52,181 nucleotides of DNA from Geobacter sp. UBA698 (GCA_002298925.1 DBMM01000073.1:1-52181), one strand, 5' to 3'. Counted from the stretch's first letter, positions 42,033 to 51,760 are shown. Notes: generated from the letters alone by a model not told the origin. Program-made: numbers and translations.

Positions 42033-44179
42033 TGTTTTATCCTTTCCACTTTAATCACCCCATTGACCTTCATCAGGGCATTCATCACCTTCTGCAGGTG
42101 TGCCAGGTCCACCACGTTCACTTCAAAGATATTTTCGCCACGCTTGTCGACCGTGCTCTGGATATGGGCACTGGCAATATTGGCCTCGCAGTTGGTAATT
42201 GCCAGGGTGATTCCGGCCAGGATGCCCTTGACATCGTGACAGAGTACCCGGATCTTGACCGGCAGTGCGGTACTCTTGACCTTGTTCCAGGTCACATCAA
42301 CGCGCCTCTCGATGTCGGTTTCCATGGCGATGTGACAATCCGCCGTATGCACGGTAACACCCTTGCCGCGGGTAATGAATCCGATGATCTCGTCCCCCGG
42401 CACGGGGTTGCAGCAATTACCGAAACGTACCAGCACATCGTCGATTCCGCTGATCACAACCGCTCCGGAAGACTTGCCCTTGAGCTTGTTGAGGACTGAG
42501 GTAAGTCGTGACTCCTTGCGCTCGGCACGCTCCTGGATCTTTTCCTCCGGCAGCAGCTTGCCGATAATCTGGCCAACCGAAATTTTGCCGTAGCCCACAG
42601 CCGCCAGCAAGTCGTCGTCGGCGGCAAAGCCGAACTCATTGGCAATCCTCTTGAAGTCGCCCGCCTTCTGAATCTTCTGCAGGTTAAGGGAATACTTGCG
42701 GAAATCCTTCTCGCAGATCTCCCGCCCCAGACCGATACTGCGTTTGCGCTCCTCGGTCTTGATCCAGGTCCGAATCCGGTTGCGGGCCCGGGAGCTTTTG
42801 ACGATCTTGAGCCAGTCCTTGCTGGGAGTGTGATGAGGCGACGTGATCACCTCGACGATGTCTCCGTTCTTCAGCTCATGCTTGAGCGGCACCAGCTTGC
42901 CGTTGACCTTGGCCCCCACACAGCGGTGCCCCACATCGGAATGGACGGCATAGGCGAAATCGATCGGTGTCGAACCCTTGGGAAAAGACTTCACATCCCC
43001 ATTGGGAGTAAAGACATAGACCTCTTCAGGGAACAGCTCCACCTTGACCGAGTCCATGAACTCCTTGGAGTCCTGCAATTCCTGCTGCCACTCCAACAGC
43101 TGCCGCAGCCAGGCGAAGCGCTTGACATCCTTCTCATCGTAGCCCTTGCCTTCCTTGTACTTCCAGTGCGCCGCGATGCCGGCATCGGCCACCGTATGCA
43201 TCTCGTGGGTGCGGATCTGCACCTCCATGCGATCGCCATGGGGACCGATGACCGTCGTATGCAGCGACTGGTACATGTTCCCCTTGGGCATGGCAATGTA
43301 GTCCTTGAATCGCCCCGGTATAGGCTTCCAGGCCGAGTGGATCACCCCCAGCACCTCATAGCATTCGCGCACATCGGACACCAGAATGCGCAGGGCGATC
43401 AGGTCATAGATCTCCTCGAACTCCACGTTGCGCTTTTCCATCTTGCGGTAGATCGAGAAGAGATGCTTGCTGCGACCGGAAACTTCACCCTGGATACCGT
43501 GCTGAGCCAGTTTTTCCGCTATAACCGCCTTGGCTTCCGCCACAAAGGCTTCCCGCTCCTGCTTCTTCCGCGAAATCTTGCGGGCCAGATCGAAGTAAAT
43601 CTCTGGATTAAGATAACGGAACGAAAGATCCTCCAGCTCCACCTTGACCCAGGAGATGCCCAGGCGATTGGCGATAGGGGCATAGATGTCCATCGTTTCC
43701 CTGGCAATGGCGCGCTGTTTGGTTTCGGGCTGAAACTCCAGAGTGCGCATGTTGTGCAGGCGGTCGGCCAGCTTGACCAGAATGACGCGGATGTCAATCG
43801 CCATGGCCAGCAGCATCTTGCGGAAGTTCTCGGCCTGACTCTCTTCCTTGGTTTTAAAGTGGATTTTGCTGATCTTGGTGACGCCGTCCACCAGGGTGGC
43901 CACCTCTTCACCGAACATCTCGGTCAACTCTTCGGTGGTTGCCAGGGTATCTTCGATGGTGTCATGCAGAAAGCCGGTGATAATGCTGGGAACATCCAGA
44001 CGCAGCTCGGCCAGCAGGCCAGCCACCTCCATGGGATGGATAATGTAAGGTTCTCCCGACAGACGCGTCTGGCCCTGATGTACCTTGGCGCAGTAGACGT
44101 AGGCCTTGCGGATGAGATTCATATCCGCGGTCGGATTATACACCGCAACCTTGTCGAGGATGTCGTTGAGCCTGATCAT
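42029..44179 (-). CDS. relA/spoT: bifunctional (p)ppGpp synthetase/hydrolase
   Basis: 716 residues. HD hydrolase (HP at 48, H72-D73 in HDTIED), synthetase (RFKDYIAMPKGNMYQSLHTTV, then AHWKYKEG), TGS domain (VFTPNGDVKSFPKGSTPIDFAYAVH) and a C-terminal ACT domain (LPVKIRVLCHDVKGILAGIT). Both catalytic halves look intact. Follows rpoZ and gmk as in Geobacter-type operons. Stringent-response enzyme. Confidence 0.95.
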   Translation of the reverse strand: MIRLNDILDKVAVYNPTADMNLIRKAYVYCAKVHQGQTRLSGEPYIIHPMEVAGLLAELRLDVPSIITGFLHDTIEDTLATTEELTEMFGEEVATLVDGVTKISKIHFKTKEESQAENFRKMLLAMAIDIRVILVKLADRLHNMRTLEFQPETKQRAIARETMDIYAPIANRLGISWVKVELEDLSFRYLNPEIYFDLARKISRKKQEREAFVAEAKAVIAEKLAQHGIQGEVSGRSKHLFSIYRKMEKRNVEFEEIYDLIALRILVSDVRECYEVLGVIHSAWKPIPGRFKDYIAMPKGNMYQSLHTTVIGPHGDRMEVQIRTHEMHTVADAGIAAHWKYKEGKGYDEKDVKRFAWLRQLLEWQQELQDSKEFMDSVKVELFPEEVYVFTPNGDVKSFPKGSTPIDFAYAVHSDVGHRCVGAKVNGKLVPLKHELKNGDIVEVITSPHHTPSKDWLKIVKSSRARNRIRTWIKTEERKRSIGLGREICEKDFRKYSLNLQKIQKAGDFKRIANEFGFAADDDLLAAVGYGKISVGQIIGKLLPEEKIQERAERKESRLTSVLNKLKGKSSGAVVISGIDDVLVRFGNCCNPVPGDEIIGFITRGKGVTVHTADCHIAMETDIERRVDVTWNKVKSTALPVKIRVLCHDVKGILAGITLAITNCEANIASAHIQSTVDKRGENIFEVNVVDLAHLQKVMNALMKVNGVIKVERIKQ

Positions 44180-44281
44180 GGGTCTCTAGTCGCCTGATGA
44201 GAGCTGGAAATGAGTACTACAGAGGAAGGACAAAAAAAGGGTGAAACCGGCGCAGGCAACGGTTCCACCCTGTTAAAACTG

Positions 44282-44494
44282 CTATTGTGCGCGCTGCTGT
44301 TTCTTGGTCAGTTCATAGGTGACCTTGCTGGCGGCAATCTCGCGCAGGGCGGTTACCACCATACGGTTGTTCTTGGACTCAACCAGCGGCTTGGCCCCCT
44401 TGTAGAGCTGCTTGACGCGCTTGGACGCCAGCATGACGAGCAGGAAACGGTTCTCTACTTTATCAAGGCAATCTTCTACGGTTACTCGTGCCAT
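44282..44494 (-). CDS. rpoZ: RNA polymerase omega subunit
   Basis: 70 residues. MARVTVEDCLDKVENRF, VMLASKRVKQL and VTALREIAASKVTY are the family marks. Binds the beta-prime subunit. Encoded between gmk and relA/spoT, its usual place. Confidence 0.96.
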   Translation of the reverse strand: MARVTVEDCLDKVENRFLLVMLASKRVKQLYKGAKPLVESKNNRMVVTALREIAASKVTYELTKKQQRAQ

Positions 44495-44549
44495 AGGGCT
44501 ACTCCTTAGGTAAGACTTTAATGGAACAGTATTTTTACCTTATCCGTCT

Positions 44550-45158
44550 TCAAATATCAAACAATTTCGCCACCTGCTCCATCATGCGAAAGGTTTTGCG
44601 GTGGTGTGTCAGCACAATGGCCGACAAATCCTCAAAAGCATGCTCGAAGCGGTCGTTGATTATGATGTAGTCATACCAACGGGCCTCCTTGATCTCGGCA
44701 GCAGCCCGCTCGATGCGACGATCGATCACATCCTGAGTATCGGAGGAACGGTTCTCGAGCCGACGGCGCAACTCATCCATACTGGGGGGCAGTATGAAGA
44801 TATAGGCGCCCCCTTCGAAGCGCTCTTTCAACTTCAAGGCGCCTTGACAGTCAATATCGAGTACCAGGTCAACCCCGTTTCTGCGGGCATCTTCCAGGGT
44901 TTGCAGCGCCGTACCGTACAGGTTGCCATGCACCTCGGCCCACTCGGCAAAGGCATCTTCCGCCACCATACGCAGGAACTCCTCGCGGCTGACAAAAAAA
45001 TAATCCTCGCCATGCACTTCGCCTGGCCGCGGCTGACGGGTTGTATAGCTGATCGACTCGCGCATGCCGGGAAAACGCTTGAGCAGCTCACGGCACAATG
45101 TGGTTTTGCCCGCCCCGGAGGGAGCGGAGATGATCATGATCAGACCTTCACGTTTCAT
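44550..45158 (-). CDS. gmk: guanylate kinase
   Basis: 202 residues. P-loop SAPSGAGKTTL (about 11-21), SYTTRQPRPGEVHGEDYFF, and LDIDCQGALKLKE. Makes GDP from GMP and ATP. Normal length. Confidence 0.96.
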   Translation of the reverse strand: MKREGLIMIISAPSGAGKTTLCRELLKRFPGMRESISYTTRQPRPGEVHGEDYFFVSREEFLRMVAEDAFAEWAEVHGNLYGTALQTLEDARRNGVDLVLDIDCQGALKLKERFEGGAYIFILPPSMDELRRRLENRSSDTQDVIDRRIERAAAEIKEARWYDYIIINDRFEHAFEDLSAIVLTHHRKTFRMMEQVAKLFDI

Positions 45159-45214
45159 TAATTGTGGCCTCTTCAGGAATTTTTAAGCAGAGTAGCACAG
45201 CAACGGAGAAAATG

Positions 45215-45232
45215 AAAAGCCCCGGCAGGGGC
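45215..45232 (-). terminator. intrinsic terminator after response regulator
   Basis: On the - strand GCCCC-TGCC-GGGGC followed by TTTTCATTTT. Between the receiver gene and gmk, so gmk likely has its own promoter. Confidence 0.8.
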
Positions 45233-45275
45233 GTAGCAACGGACGGGGGGCCATAAAGACAGACGACAGGGCGGA

Positions 45276-45659
45276 TCAGTCCGGATTGATGCCGAGGAAC
45301 TTGGCCGCCACATCAATCAGTTCGGACGCCATGAACGGTTTGCTCATATACAGGTCAGCGCCCATATCGTGCCCCTTCTGGCGGTCAAACTCCTGCCCCT
45401 TGGCCGATAACATGACGATATGGACCTGATTCAGACCAGGATCATCCTTGACAAGCGCACACACCTCGTAACCGTTCAGCCGGGGCAGCATGATGTCGAG
45501 AAACACCAGGTCGGGCTTTTCTCTCCTGATAATTTCCAGGGCATCGATTCCATTGTCCGCAGCCAGCAGCTCGACCCCTTTGGCAACAAAATCTTCCAGA
45601 CAATCCTGAAGCAATTCACGGATGAAGGATTCGTCATCAACTATCAGTATCTTGGCCAT
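45276..45659 (-). CDS. single-domain response regulator
   Basis: 127 residues from ATG 45659 (GGAGAATC upstream; extension to 45683 rejected). Receiver fold only: ILIVDDESF (Asp pair), LVFLDIMLPRLNGYE (phosphoacceptor Asp), VMLSAKGQ and MSKPF (Lys). No output domain. No kinase is next to it; it stands between yicC and gmk. Confidence 0.93.
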   Translation of the reverse strand: MAKILIVDDESFIRELLQDCLEDFVAKGVELLAADNGIDALEIIRREKPDLVFLDIMLPRLNGYEVCALVKDDPGLNQVHIVMLSAKGQEFDRQKGHDMGADLYMSKPFMASELIDVAAKFLGINPD

Positions 45660-45690
45660 ACAGATTCTCCGTCCCACAAACAACAGAAAC

Positions 45691-46569
45691 TTACTCCACG
45701 TTCTGCACCTGCTCGCGCATTTTCTCCATCTCGGCCTTGATGCGGATCACCAGCGAAGTTATCTCGGCGTCGCTGGACTTGGAACCGATCGTGTTGACCT
45801 CGCGGTTCATCTCCTGCATCAGAAAATCAAGCTTGCGCCCCACCGGCTCAGCCAGGCCCAGAGCCTCGTCAAACTGGACAAAATGACTGGCAAGACGCAC
45901 CAGTTCCTCGGTTACATCACAGCGATCGGCCATCAGGGCAACTTCCTGCGCCAGCCTGGCCCCATCCAGCTCGACCCCTTCCAACAGCTGATCCAGACGC
46001 ACCTTCAGCTTCTGGCGGTACTCGCTGACCACCTGTGGGGCACGGACGGCAATCTGATCGATCCACTGCGCCACCTGACGACGACGAACCGTCAAGTCGC
46101 TGCAAAGCGCCTCGCCCTCCCGGGAGCGCATGGCGTCGATGGCAGCCACCGCCGCCTGAACAGCTGACAGCAGCTGGGGCAGATACTCGCTCTCGTCGAT
46201 GGTAGCGGACACATCCCTGAGCACCCCCTTCTGGGCGATGAGCAAAGAGAGAGGCACCTCTCCCGTCAGCCCCACCTCAGCAGACAGAGTGCGAAACAGC
46301 CCGGCGTAAGCCTGGGCCAATCCCAAATCCGCCTGGGGAATTACGACCTCCCCGCCAGCCTCGTCCCACTGGACATAGACGTCAATCTTGCCACGCTTGA
46401 GAACAGTGCCGAGCTGTTTCTTGACGTCATTTTCCAGAGCCAGGAAACCGCGGGGCATGCGCACCGAGACTTCACCATAGCGGTGATTGACCGAGCGGAT
46501 CTCAACCGTGAAACGCCCCCGCTCAGCGGCAGCTTCGGCCTTGCCGTAACCTGTCATACTTCTGATCAT
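45691..46569 (-). CDS. yicC: YicC-family endoribonuclease
   Basis: 292 residues from ATG 46569, matching MIRSMTGYGKAEA (the family start); extension upstream rejected. VEIRSVNHRYGEVSVRMPR and the C-terminal DFLMQEMNREVNTIGSKSSD...IRIKAEMEKMREQVQNVE are typical. YicC is an RNA decay factor. Usual neighbour gmk follows after an extra response regulator. Confidence 0.93.
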   Translation of the reverse strand: MIRSMTGYGKAEAAAERGRFTVEIRSVNHRYGEVSVRMPRGFLALENDVKKQLGTVLKRGKIDVYVQWDEAGGEVVIPQADLGLAQAYAGLFRTLSAEVGLTGEVPLSLLIAQKGVLRDVSATIDESEYLPQLLSAVQAAVAAIDAMRSREGEALCSDLTVRRRQVAQWIDQIAVRAPQVVSEYRQKLKVRLDQLLEGVELDGARLAQEVALMADRCDVTEELVRLASHFVQFDEALGLAEPVGRKLDFLMQEMNREVNTIGSKSSDAEITSLVIRIKAEMEKMREQVQNVE

Positions 46570-46664
46570 CTCATTAATCTCCCTGTCCAATAAAGCAGCC
46601 ACCCAGAGCAAGACCCTAAGGTTACTGCCTCAGATCTAGCCCCATGTTTTCAGGTATTACGTCC

Positions 46665-47738
46665 CTATTTAAGCCTGAGTTCCTGGTATCTCCTGACACT
46701 GTTGTCGAAAATCTGCTCGATCTCGCCTTTGGGACGATGGGACAGGTAACCATTAAAATAATAAAACAGAATAAAGACAATCAAGAAGAAAAACAGGCCG
46801 GACAGCAGTCGACGAGCAGTGAGCTGTGCTCTGGACTGAAGCGCCTCACCCGCTTCGCCCGTGAAGTCGACGGCGGTGCGGGTGGCATAGTGTTCCCGCA
46901 GTTGGCGCAGACGCTGCAACTGGATGGCGGCAATATGATTGACAATGGCATCACGGTCGCGTTCGTCGATAAAAACAAACTTCAGGGCAACATTGTAACT
47001 ATCGCGTTCCCCAATCACGACAGGATTACGATTGATGAACACGACCCGCACGACCGCATCCACGATGCGTCTCGGCACCGGCATCAGGATTTCCAGCAGA
47101 ACATACTGGCCAATGCTGAATTCCTGGTGAGCAATGATACGGATGCCGCCGCCGCTGATATTGGCGGCAAGCGGGACAATGGTATCCCAGGATTGATCCG
47201 GATCCTGGCCCTGGCCATGGTCCGGCTGTTCCAGATGCCGTTCCTGCGGCAGGTCGGCATTGGCGGTTGCCAGGCGGCTTTCCCAGCGCTGCTGCCTGCG
47301 GAGCAATTCATCGGCCAACCGTTTTTCACGGCGTGCCAGCCAGTCATTTTCCAGTACGTTAGGGCGCTGTTCAGCGGAGATGTAGTACTTGATCGGCAGA
47401 AAAACATCGACACGATAAAACTCGCGCAGCTCGTCTGTAACAATCTCGCCGATCAGTCGAACCAGCAGCTCCCGCTCCTCGCCCTCGGAAACAACAATGG
47501 CCCGGCAGCTGTAGCCGGTTTCGTCACTGCCACCCTTCAACTCGATGAGCTGCCCCACATCCAGCAAGACACCATCCGGAAGGTGGTCGCGGGAAAGCTG
47601 CATCACCACCAGATCCTCGTCCACCTCGTGGATCCTAGCCCAGTCATTAAAGAGACCGGCATCGGCAGCCAAGGGGATGCTGACGCCTATCTTCATTCCT
47701 GCTGAAAAATAACTGGCGTAAGACACCATGTCACTCAT
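46665..47738 (-). CDS. PilZ-like protein with C-terminal membrane segment
   Basis: 357 residues from ATG 47738; a TTG start at 47762 is possible. An N-terminal PilZN-like beta domain (about 1-110), a middle charged helix, and a PilZ-type core with ANISGGGIRI (N-x-S-x-x-G motif); the RxxxR pair expected before it reads RVDVFLP, so only one Arg is clear and c-di-GMP binding is uncertain. TM helix LLSGLFFFLIVFILFYYF near 310-330. Membrane-anchored signalling protein. Confidence 0.75.
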   Translation of the reverse strand: MSDMVSYASYFSAGMKIGVSIPLAADAGLFNDWARIHEVDEDLVVMQLSRDHLPDGVLLDVGQLIELKGGSDETGYSCRAIVVSEGEERELLVRLIGEIVTDELREFYRVDVFLPIKYYISAEQRPNVLENDWLARREKRLADELLRRQQRWESRLATANADLPQERHLEQPDHGQGQDPDQSWDTIVPLAANISGGGIRIIAHQEFSIGQYVLLEILMPVPRRIVDAVVRVVFINRNPVVIGERDSYNVALKFVFIDERDRDAIVNHIAAIQLQRLRQLREHYATRTAVDFTGEAGEALQSRAQLTARRLLSGLFFFLIVFILFYYFNGYLSHRPKGEIEQIFDNSVRRYQELRLK

Positions 47739-47798
47739 GGCTCGGGATCCATCGAAAAACAATCAATGTGTGGGGTGAACAGCTCAGGCGGGGTTGCA

Positions 47799-47990
47799 TC
47801 AGGCAATCAAACTATTCAGTGAAGCAAGCAGGTCGTCGATGTTCACCTTGTGTACACCGGCACCATGCTCGAGGGTCTCCAGATCAGCTATCTGACATTC
47901 GTAGCAGTCCAGGTTGTAGCGCTTGAAAACCTGCAGGGTTTGAGGGTGCTCCCTGATGATGTCGGCGATAATCATGTCTTTGGTGATCAT
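47799..47990 (-). CDS. DUF1858-type small protein
   Basis: 63 residues from ATG 47990 (GAGG upstream). MITKDMIIADIIREHPQ, then YNLDCYECQIADLETLEHGA and a short helix: the DUF1858 pattern with C-x2-C (DCYEC), which can bind a metal or Fe-S cluster. Function unknown. Confidence 0.88.
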   Translation of the reverse strand: MITKDMIIADIIREHPQTLQVFKRYNLDCYECQIADLETLEHGAGVHKVNIDDLLASLNSLIA

Positions 47991-48096
47991 GTCTGGCCTC
48001 GCACGTGCTGATGAATGGGTGAATGGGCGCCCCGACAGTCTGTCCATCTAATTAATGGTGACGCCTTGAATATAAAAAGTAAGTATACATTCTCTA

Positions 48097-48125
48097 TTGA
48101 CAAAGCGCAATCCGTACTGTTCAAT
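48097..48125 (+). promoter_or_regulatory. sigma-70-like promoter of aminotransferase
   Basis: TTGACA (48097-48102), 17 bases, TTCAAT (48120-48125; 4 of 6 matches to TATAAT). Reads toward the gene at 48196. Confidence 0.45.
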
Positions 48126-48195
48126 TAATACCTTAAAAGGTTCGGCTCAGCCAACGATTGCTCGCCAATCTTTACATCAGCCCAGGAGGAAATCA

Positions 48196-49500
48196 ATGAA
48201 CCCATTGGCACAAGAACTGAACGATCTGCTCACCCAGCACAACCCCCATGTGCTGGAGATGTTGTCTGACCTCGGCAAGAACCTCTTCTTCCCCAAGGGG
48301 ATCCTGACTCAGTCGGCTGAGGCCAAAGAAAAGGCCCACAAATACAACGCCACCATCGGCATCGCCACCGAAAACGGCGGCCCCATGTTTCTCCAGTGCA
48401 TACAGGACAAACTCTCCGCCTTCGACCCCAAAGACATCTATCCCTATGCTCCACCGGCCGGCAAACCGGAACTGCGCGCCCTATGGCGCGAGAAACAACT
48501 GCGCGAGAATCCGAGTCAGCAGGGAAAGCACTTCAGCAACCCGATTGTAACCAACGCCCTTACCCATGGACTCTCCATTGTCGGCGACATGTTCGTCGAC
48601 AAAGGGGACCACTTGATCCTGCCGGACATGCTCTGGGGCAATTATAACCTGACCTTCGGCACCTGCAATGGCGCCATTGTAAAAAAACACCCGACCTTCA
48701 CCGCCACCGGCGGCTATGATGTTGAGGCCTTCAAGGCCGAGCTGAAGAACAGCGCCAAAGAAAAAGGCAAAGCCATAGTGCTCCTTAACTTCCCCAACAA
48801 CCCGAGCGGCTACACCCCGACCGTGGCCGAGGGAGACGCCCTGGTGGCCGCCATCAAGGAAGTGGCCGAAGCGGGCTGCAACGTGGTCGCCATCTCCGAC
48901 GATGCCTATTTCGGGCTGTTCTACGAGGACAGCCTGAAGGAGTCCCTGTTCGGCAAGCTGGCCAACATCCACCCGCGCGTTCTGGCCATCAAGCTGGACG
49001 GTGCCACCAAGGAGGAGTTCGTGTGGGGCTTCCGCACCGGTTTCATCACCTTCGCCGACGGCCACAACTCCGAGAATGCACCGGTCATCACCGCGCTTGA
49101 GAAAAAGACCATGGGGATCATCCGCGCCAAGATCTCCAACTGTCCGCATCCCTCCCAGACCTTCGTCATCGAAGCGCTCCGCTCCCCCCAGTTTCTGGCC
49201 CAGAAGGAGGAGAAATTCCAGGTCATGAAGGGACGCGCCCTCAAGACCAAGCAGGTCCTCAACAGCGGCAAGTACGAGTCGGCCTGGACCTACTACCCCT
49301 TCAACTCCGGCTACTTCATGTGCCTGAAGCTGAAGAACGTGGATGCCGAGAAGCTGCGTGTCCACCTGCTGGACAAGTACGGGGTCGGCGCCATTTCCAC
49401 CACCAAGACCGACCTGCGCATCGCCTTCTCCTGCATCGCCGAGGAGAACATCCAGGAACTGTTTGACATCATCTATCAAGGCGTCCAGGATCTGACCTGA
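48196..49500 (+). CDS. class I/II PLP-dependent aminotransferase
   Basis: 434 residues from ATG 48196 with CAGGAGGAA upstream; the longer frame from 48097 would start in the promoter and is rejected. Fold type I marks: NALTHGLSIVGD, LLNFPNNPSGYTP, VAISDDAYFGLF, and KLDGATKEEFVWGFRTGF, whose Lys (ATKEE) is the PLP lysine. Probably aromatic or branched-chain amino acid transamination; exact substrate not determinable. Ends in a strong terminator. Confidence 0.92.
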   Translation: MNPLAQELNDLLTQHNPHVLEMLSDLGKNLFFPKGILTQSAEAKEKAHKYNATIGIATENGGPMFLQCIQDKLSAFDPKDIYPYAPPAGKPELRALWREKQLRENPSQQGKHFSNPIVTNALTHGLSIVGDMFVDKGDHLILPDMLWGNYNLTFGTCNGAIVKKHPTFTATGGYDVEAFKAELKNSAKEKGKAIVLLNFPNNPSGYTPTVAEGDALVAAIKEVAEAGCNVVAISDDAYFGLFYEDSLKESLFGKLANIHPRVLAIKLDGATKEEFVWGFRTGFITFADGHNSENAPVITALEKKTMGIIRAKISNCPHPSQTFVIEALRSPQFLAQKEEKFQVMKGRALKTKQVLNSGKYESAWTYYPFNSGYFMCLKLKNVDAEKLRVHLLDKYGVGAISTTKTDLRIAFSCIAEENIQELFDIIYQGVQDLT

Positions 49501-49522
49501 CCCGGAGGCTCCTTCTGCAACG

Positions 49523-49556
49523 AAAAAGGGCCCGCGTGCGCGGGCCCTTTTTTTTT
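49523..49556 (+). terminator. intrinsic terminator after aminotransferase
   Basis: GGGCCCGC-GTGC-GCGGGCCC (49528-49547) followed by nine T residues, with AAAAA before it, so it also works toward the opposite strand. Confidence 0.95.
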
Positions 49557-49596
49557 ATCTGCTTAAAATGGTGCCGGTTCGATGCCGGCTCGGGTG

Positions 49597-50082
49597 TCAG
49601 TCCAGCCCGTATTTCTTCCTGAGGGCCGTTTTCACTTCGAGTGGCACGAAACCGTCGATGTTACCGTTTAACGAACAAACCTCCTTGACGATGGAAGAGG
49701 AAAGGTAGCCGTACTGAAGGGAGGTCATCATGAACAGAGTCTCGACACCTTTGCCGATGCAACTGTTCATCTGGGCAATCTGGAATTCATATTCAAAATC
49801 CGAAATGGCGCGCAGACCGCGAATGATGACGTGGGCCTGACGCACGGAAACATAATCTATCAGAAGCCCCTTAAATGTATCAACCGAGACCCGTGGCTCG
49901 TCACTGAGCACAGCGCGGATCAGATCAACCCGTTCGTCGTACGTAAACAAGGCGTTTTTCTGGGAATTGCAGGCCACTGCCACGATAACCTCATCAAAGA
50001 CCTTAAGACCGCGCTTGATAATGTCCAGATGGCCGTAGGTAATGGGATCGAACGAACCGGGATAAACGGCAATCTTTTTCAT
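49597..50082 (-). CDS. coaD: phosphopantetheine adenylyltransferase
   Basis: 161 residues. Opening KIAVYPGSFDPITYGHLDII has the nucleotidyltransferase (T/H)xGH motif; VRQAHVIIRGLRAISDFEYEFQ and YLSSSIVKEV match CoaD. Penultimate step of coenzyme A synthesis. Overlaps rsmD by 4 bases. Confidence 0.96.
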   Translation of the reverse strand: MKKIAVYPGSFDPITYGHLDIIKRGLKVFDEVIVAVACNSQKNALFTYDERVDLIRAVLSDEPRVSVDTFKGLLIDYVSVRQAHVIIRGLRAISDFEYEFQIAQMNSCIGKGVETLFMMTSLQYGYLSSSIVKEVCSLNGNIDGFVPLEVKTALRKKYGLD

Positions 50083-50642
50083 TCAGCCTCCTGAAGATAC
50101 AATTCCAGCGCCGTATCGCCATACACTCGACGGTCAAGTTTCACAAAAGATCCCGCCTGCTCCGGCAGTATGTCCCTGGCTGAGCATTCCGCCACCAGCA
50201 GACCGCCAGCCGCAACCAACCCCTGGCTGGAGAGCAGTTCCGGCACCGTTGCGTACAGTCCGGAAGCATAGGGGGGATCAAAAAAAACCATATCAAAGCG
50301 ACTGCCCCGTTTTGCCAGCAGCCCCAAACCCTTGACGGCATCCGTCTCCAACAGACTGGCGCGCTCCACGCAGCGGGCAGCGGACAGATTAGTTTTCAGG
50401 CATGCCATGGCGCGCCGTTCCTGCTCAATAAAACAGCAGCTTGCCGCCCCGCGACTGAGTGCTTCGATTCCCAGCGCACCGCTGCCGGCGCAAATATCCA
50501 GCACCCGGACCCCATTCAACTCAAAGCGGCTCTGGATGATACTGAAAAGCGCCTCCCTGACCCGGTCGGCAGTGGGGCGCGTCTGCATGCCGGCCGGTGC
50601 CGACAGCCGTATGCCCCGTGCGCTGCCTGCTATAACACGCAT
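50079..50642 (-). CDS. rsmD: 16S rRNA (guanine966-N2)-methyltransferase
   Basis: 187 residues from ATG 50642 (start chosen for the family opening MRVIAGSARGI). SAM motif VLDICAGSGALGIEALSRGA and catalytic FFDPPYASG. Methylates 16S rRNA. The order rsmD-coaD is standard. Confidence 0.95.
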   Translation of the reverse strand: MRVIAGSARGIRLSAPAGMQTRPTADRVREALFSIIQSRFELNGVRVLDICAGSGALGIEALSRGAASCCFIEQERRAMACLKTNLSAARCVERASLLETDAVKGLGLLAKRGSRFDMVFFDPPYASGLYATVPELLSSQGLVAAGGLLVAECSARDILPEQAGSFVKLDRRVYGDTALELYLQEAE

Positions 50643-50815
50643 AAACACTCCATCCAGCACCCGACAATCAGCGCAAGCTACCTTAATTACAGGTCAACGT
50701 CAAGCCGGAACGGGACCAGCCGTTTTATTTCCTCAGCAGGCATAAAATCCTTATTGAAAATACCAGGCACAGCAGTACAATGACGAAATCATTTTACGCA
50801 TTTCTGAGGAAAAAG

Positions 50816-51760
50816 ATGAAAACAAAACCATCATCTCCAGGCCGGATACTCCTTTTCAGACTGATACTGATCGCTGCACTAATCGCAACCACCCTGTCTG
50901 GCAGCGCCTCGGCGGTCCAGTGGCGGCAGCTCGCCCGTACGGAACGCCACGACGTGGCCCTGGCCAGCGACTCGGTGCGCCTGAACGCCAATGGCAGACT
51001 GATGGTATGGCTCAGATTCATTCCGCGGGGTGAGCGGCAACGCCGGGAAGCAGCCGCCGAATACGGCTCCAAAGAATACCGCCTGCACCTGGAAAACTAC
51101 GAAATTGACTGCGGCGAAAAAAGTGCCGTCATGGGAATGATCGACGTGCTGGGAGCTGGCGGGAAAAGATTGTCCCGCCAAAAGGGAAACGGTCAGCCGG
51201 ATACCATCGTCACCGGTTCGGTGCTGGATCGGGCCGCCCTGCTGGTCTGCCCGGAACTGGATGAAGCCGCCACGGACACTGAAGAAGCACCGGACGCAGC
51301 CGTAGAAACAGCATCTGCCGCTGCCCCCACACCCCAGATATCCGACGAAGCCAAGGAGCAGATTGCAATTGCCCGGCGCCGTACGGAAAGCGCCCCTGTC
51401 GACCAGGAAGCCTGGACCGCACTGGGCAACGCCTACTTCGATGCCGACATGCCCAGACAGGCCATCGAAGCCTATAACCGGGCACTGGCGATCAAACCCG
51501 ACAACAGTGACGTGCTGAACGACCAGGGGGCCATGTTTCGCCAGACCGGCGACTTTACAAAGGCCCTGGCAAATTTCGAAAAGGCCCTGGCATATGATCC
51601 CAACAACCTGGAAAGCCTCTATAACATAGGCTATGTCTACGCCTTTGACCTGAACCGCATTGACAGGGCCCAGGATATCTGGAAGCGCTATCTGACACTG
51701 GACAGCAGCTCCGAGAGAGCCCGCCAGGTGCAGTCTTACATCGAACACTACGGCAGATGA
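50816..51760 (+). CDS. secreted TPR protein with adhesin-E-like N-terminal domain
   Basis: 314 residues from ATG 50816 (GAGGA 5 bases upstream). Signal peptide or anchor about 1-34 (LLFRLILIAALIATTLSGSASA). Domain 35-150 resembles the surface-adhesin E fold, with Cys in IDCGEK and LVCPE. Then an Ala/Glu linker and at least three TPR units (AWTALGNAYFDADMPRQAIE, VLNDQGAMFRQTGDFTKAL, SLYNIGYVYAFDLN). Probably periplasmic protein-protein scaffold. Confidence 0.8.
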   Translation: MKTKPSSPGRILLFRLILIAALIATTLSGSASAVQWRQLARTERHDVALASDSVRLNANGRLMVWLRFIPRGERQRREAAAEYGSKEYRLHLENYEIDCGEKSAVMGMIDVLGAGGKRLSRQKGNGQPDTIVTGSVLDRAALLVCPELDEAATDTEEAPDAAVETASAAAPTPQISDEAKEQIAIARRRTESAPVDQEAWTALGNAYFDADMPRQAIEAYNRALAIKPDNSDVLNDQGAMFRQTGDFTKALANFEKALAYDPNNLESLYNIGYVYAFDLNRIDRAQDIWKRYLTLDSSSERARQVQSYIEHYGR

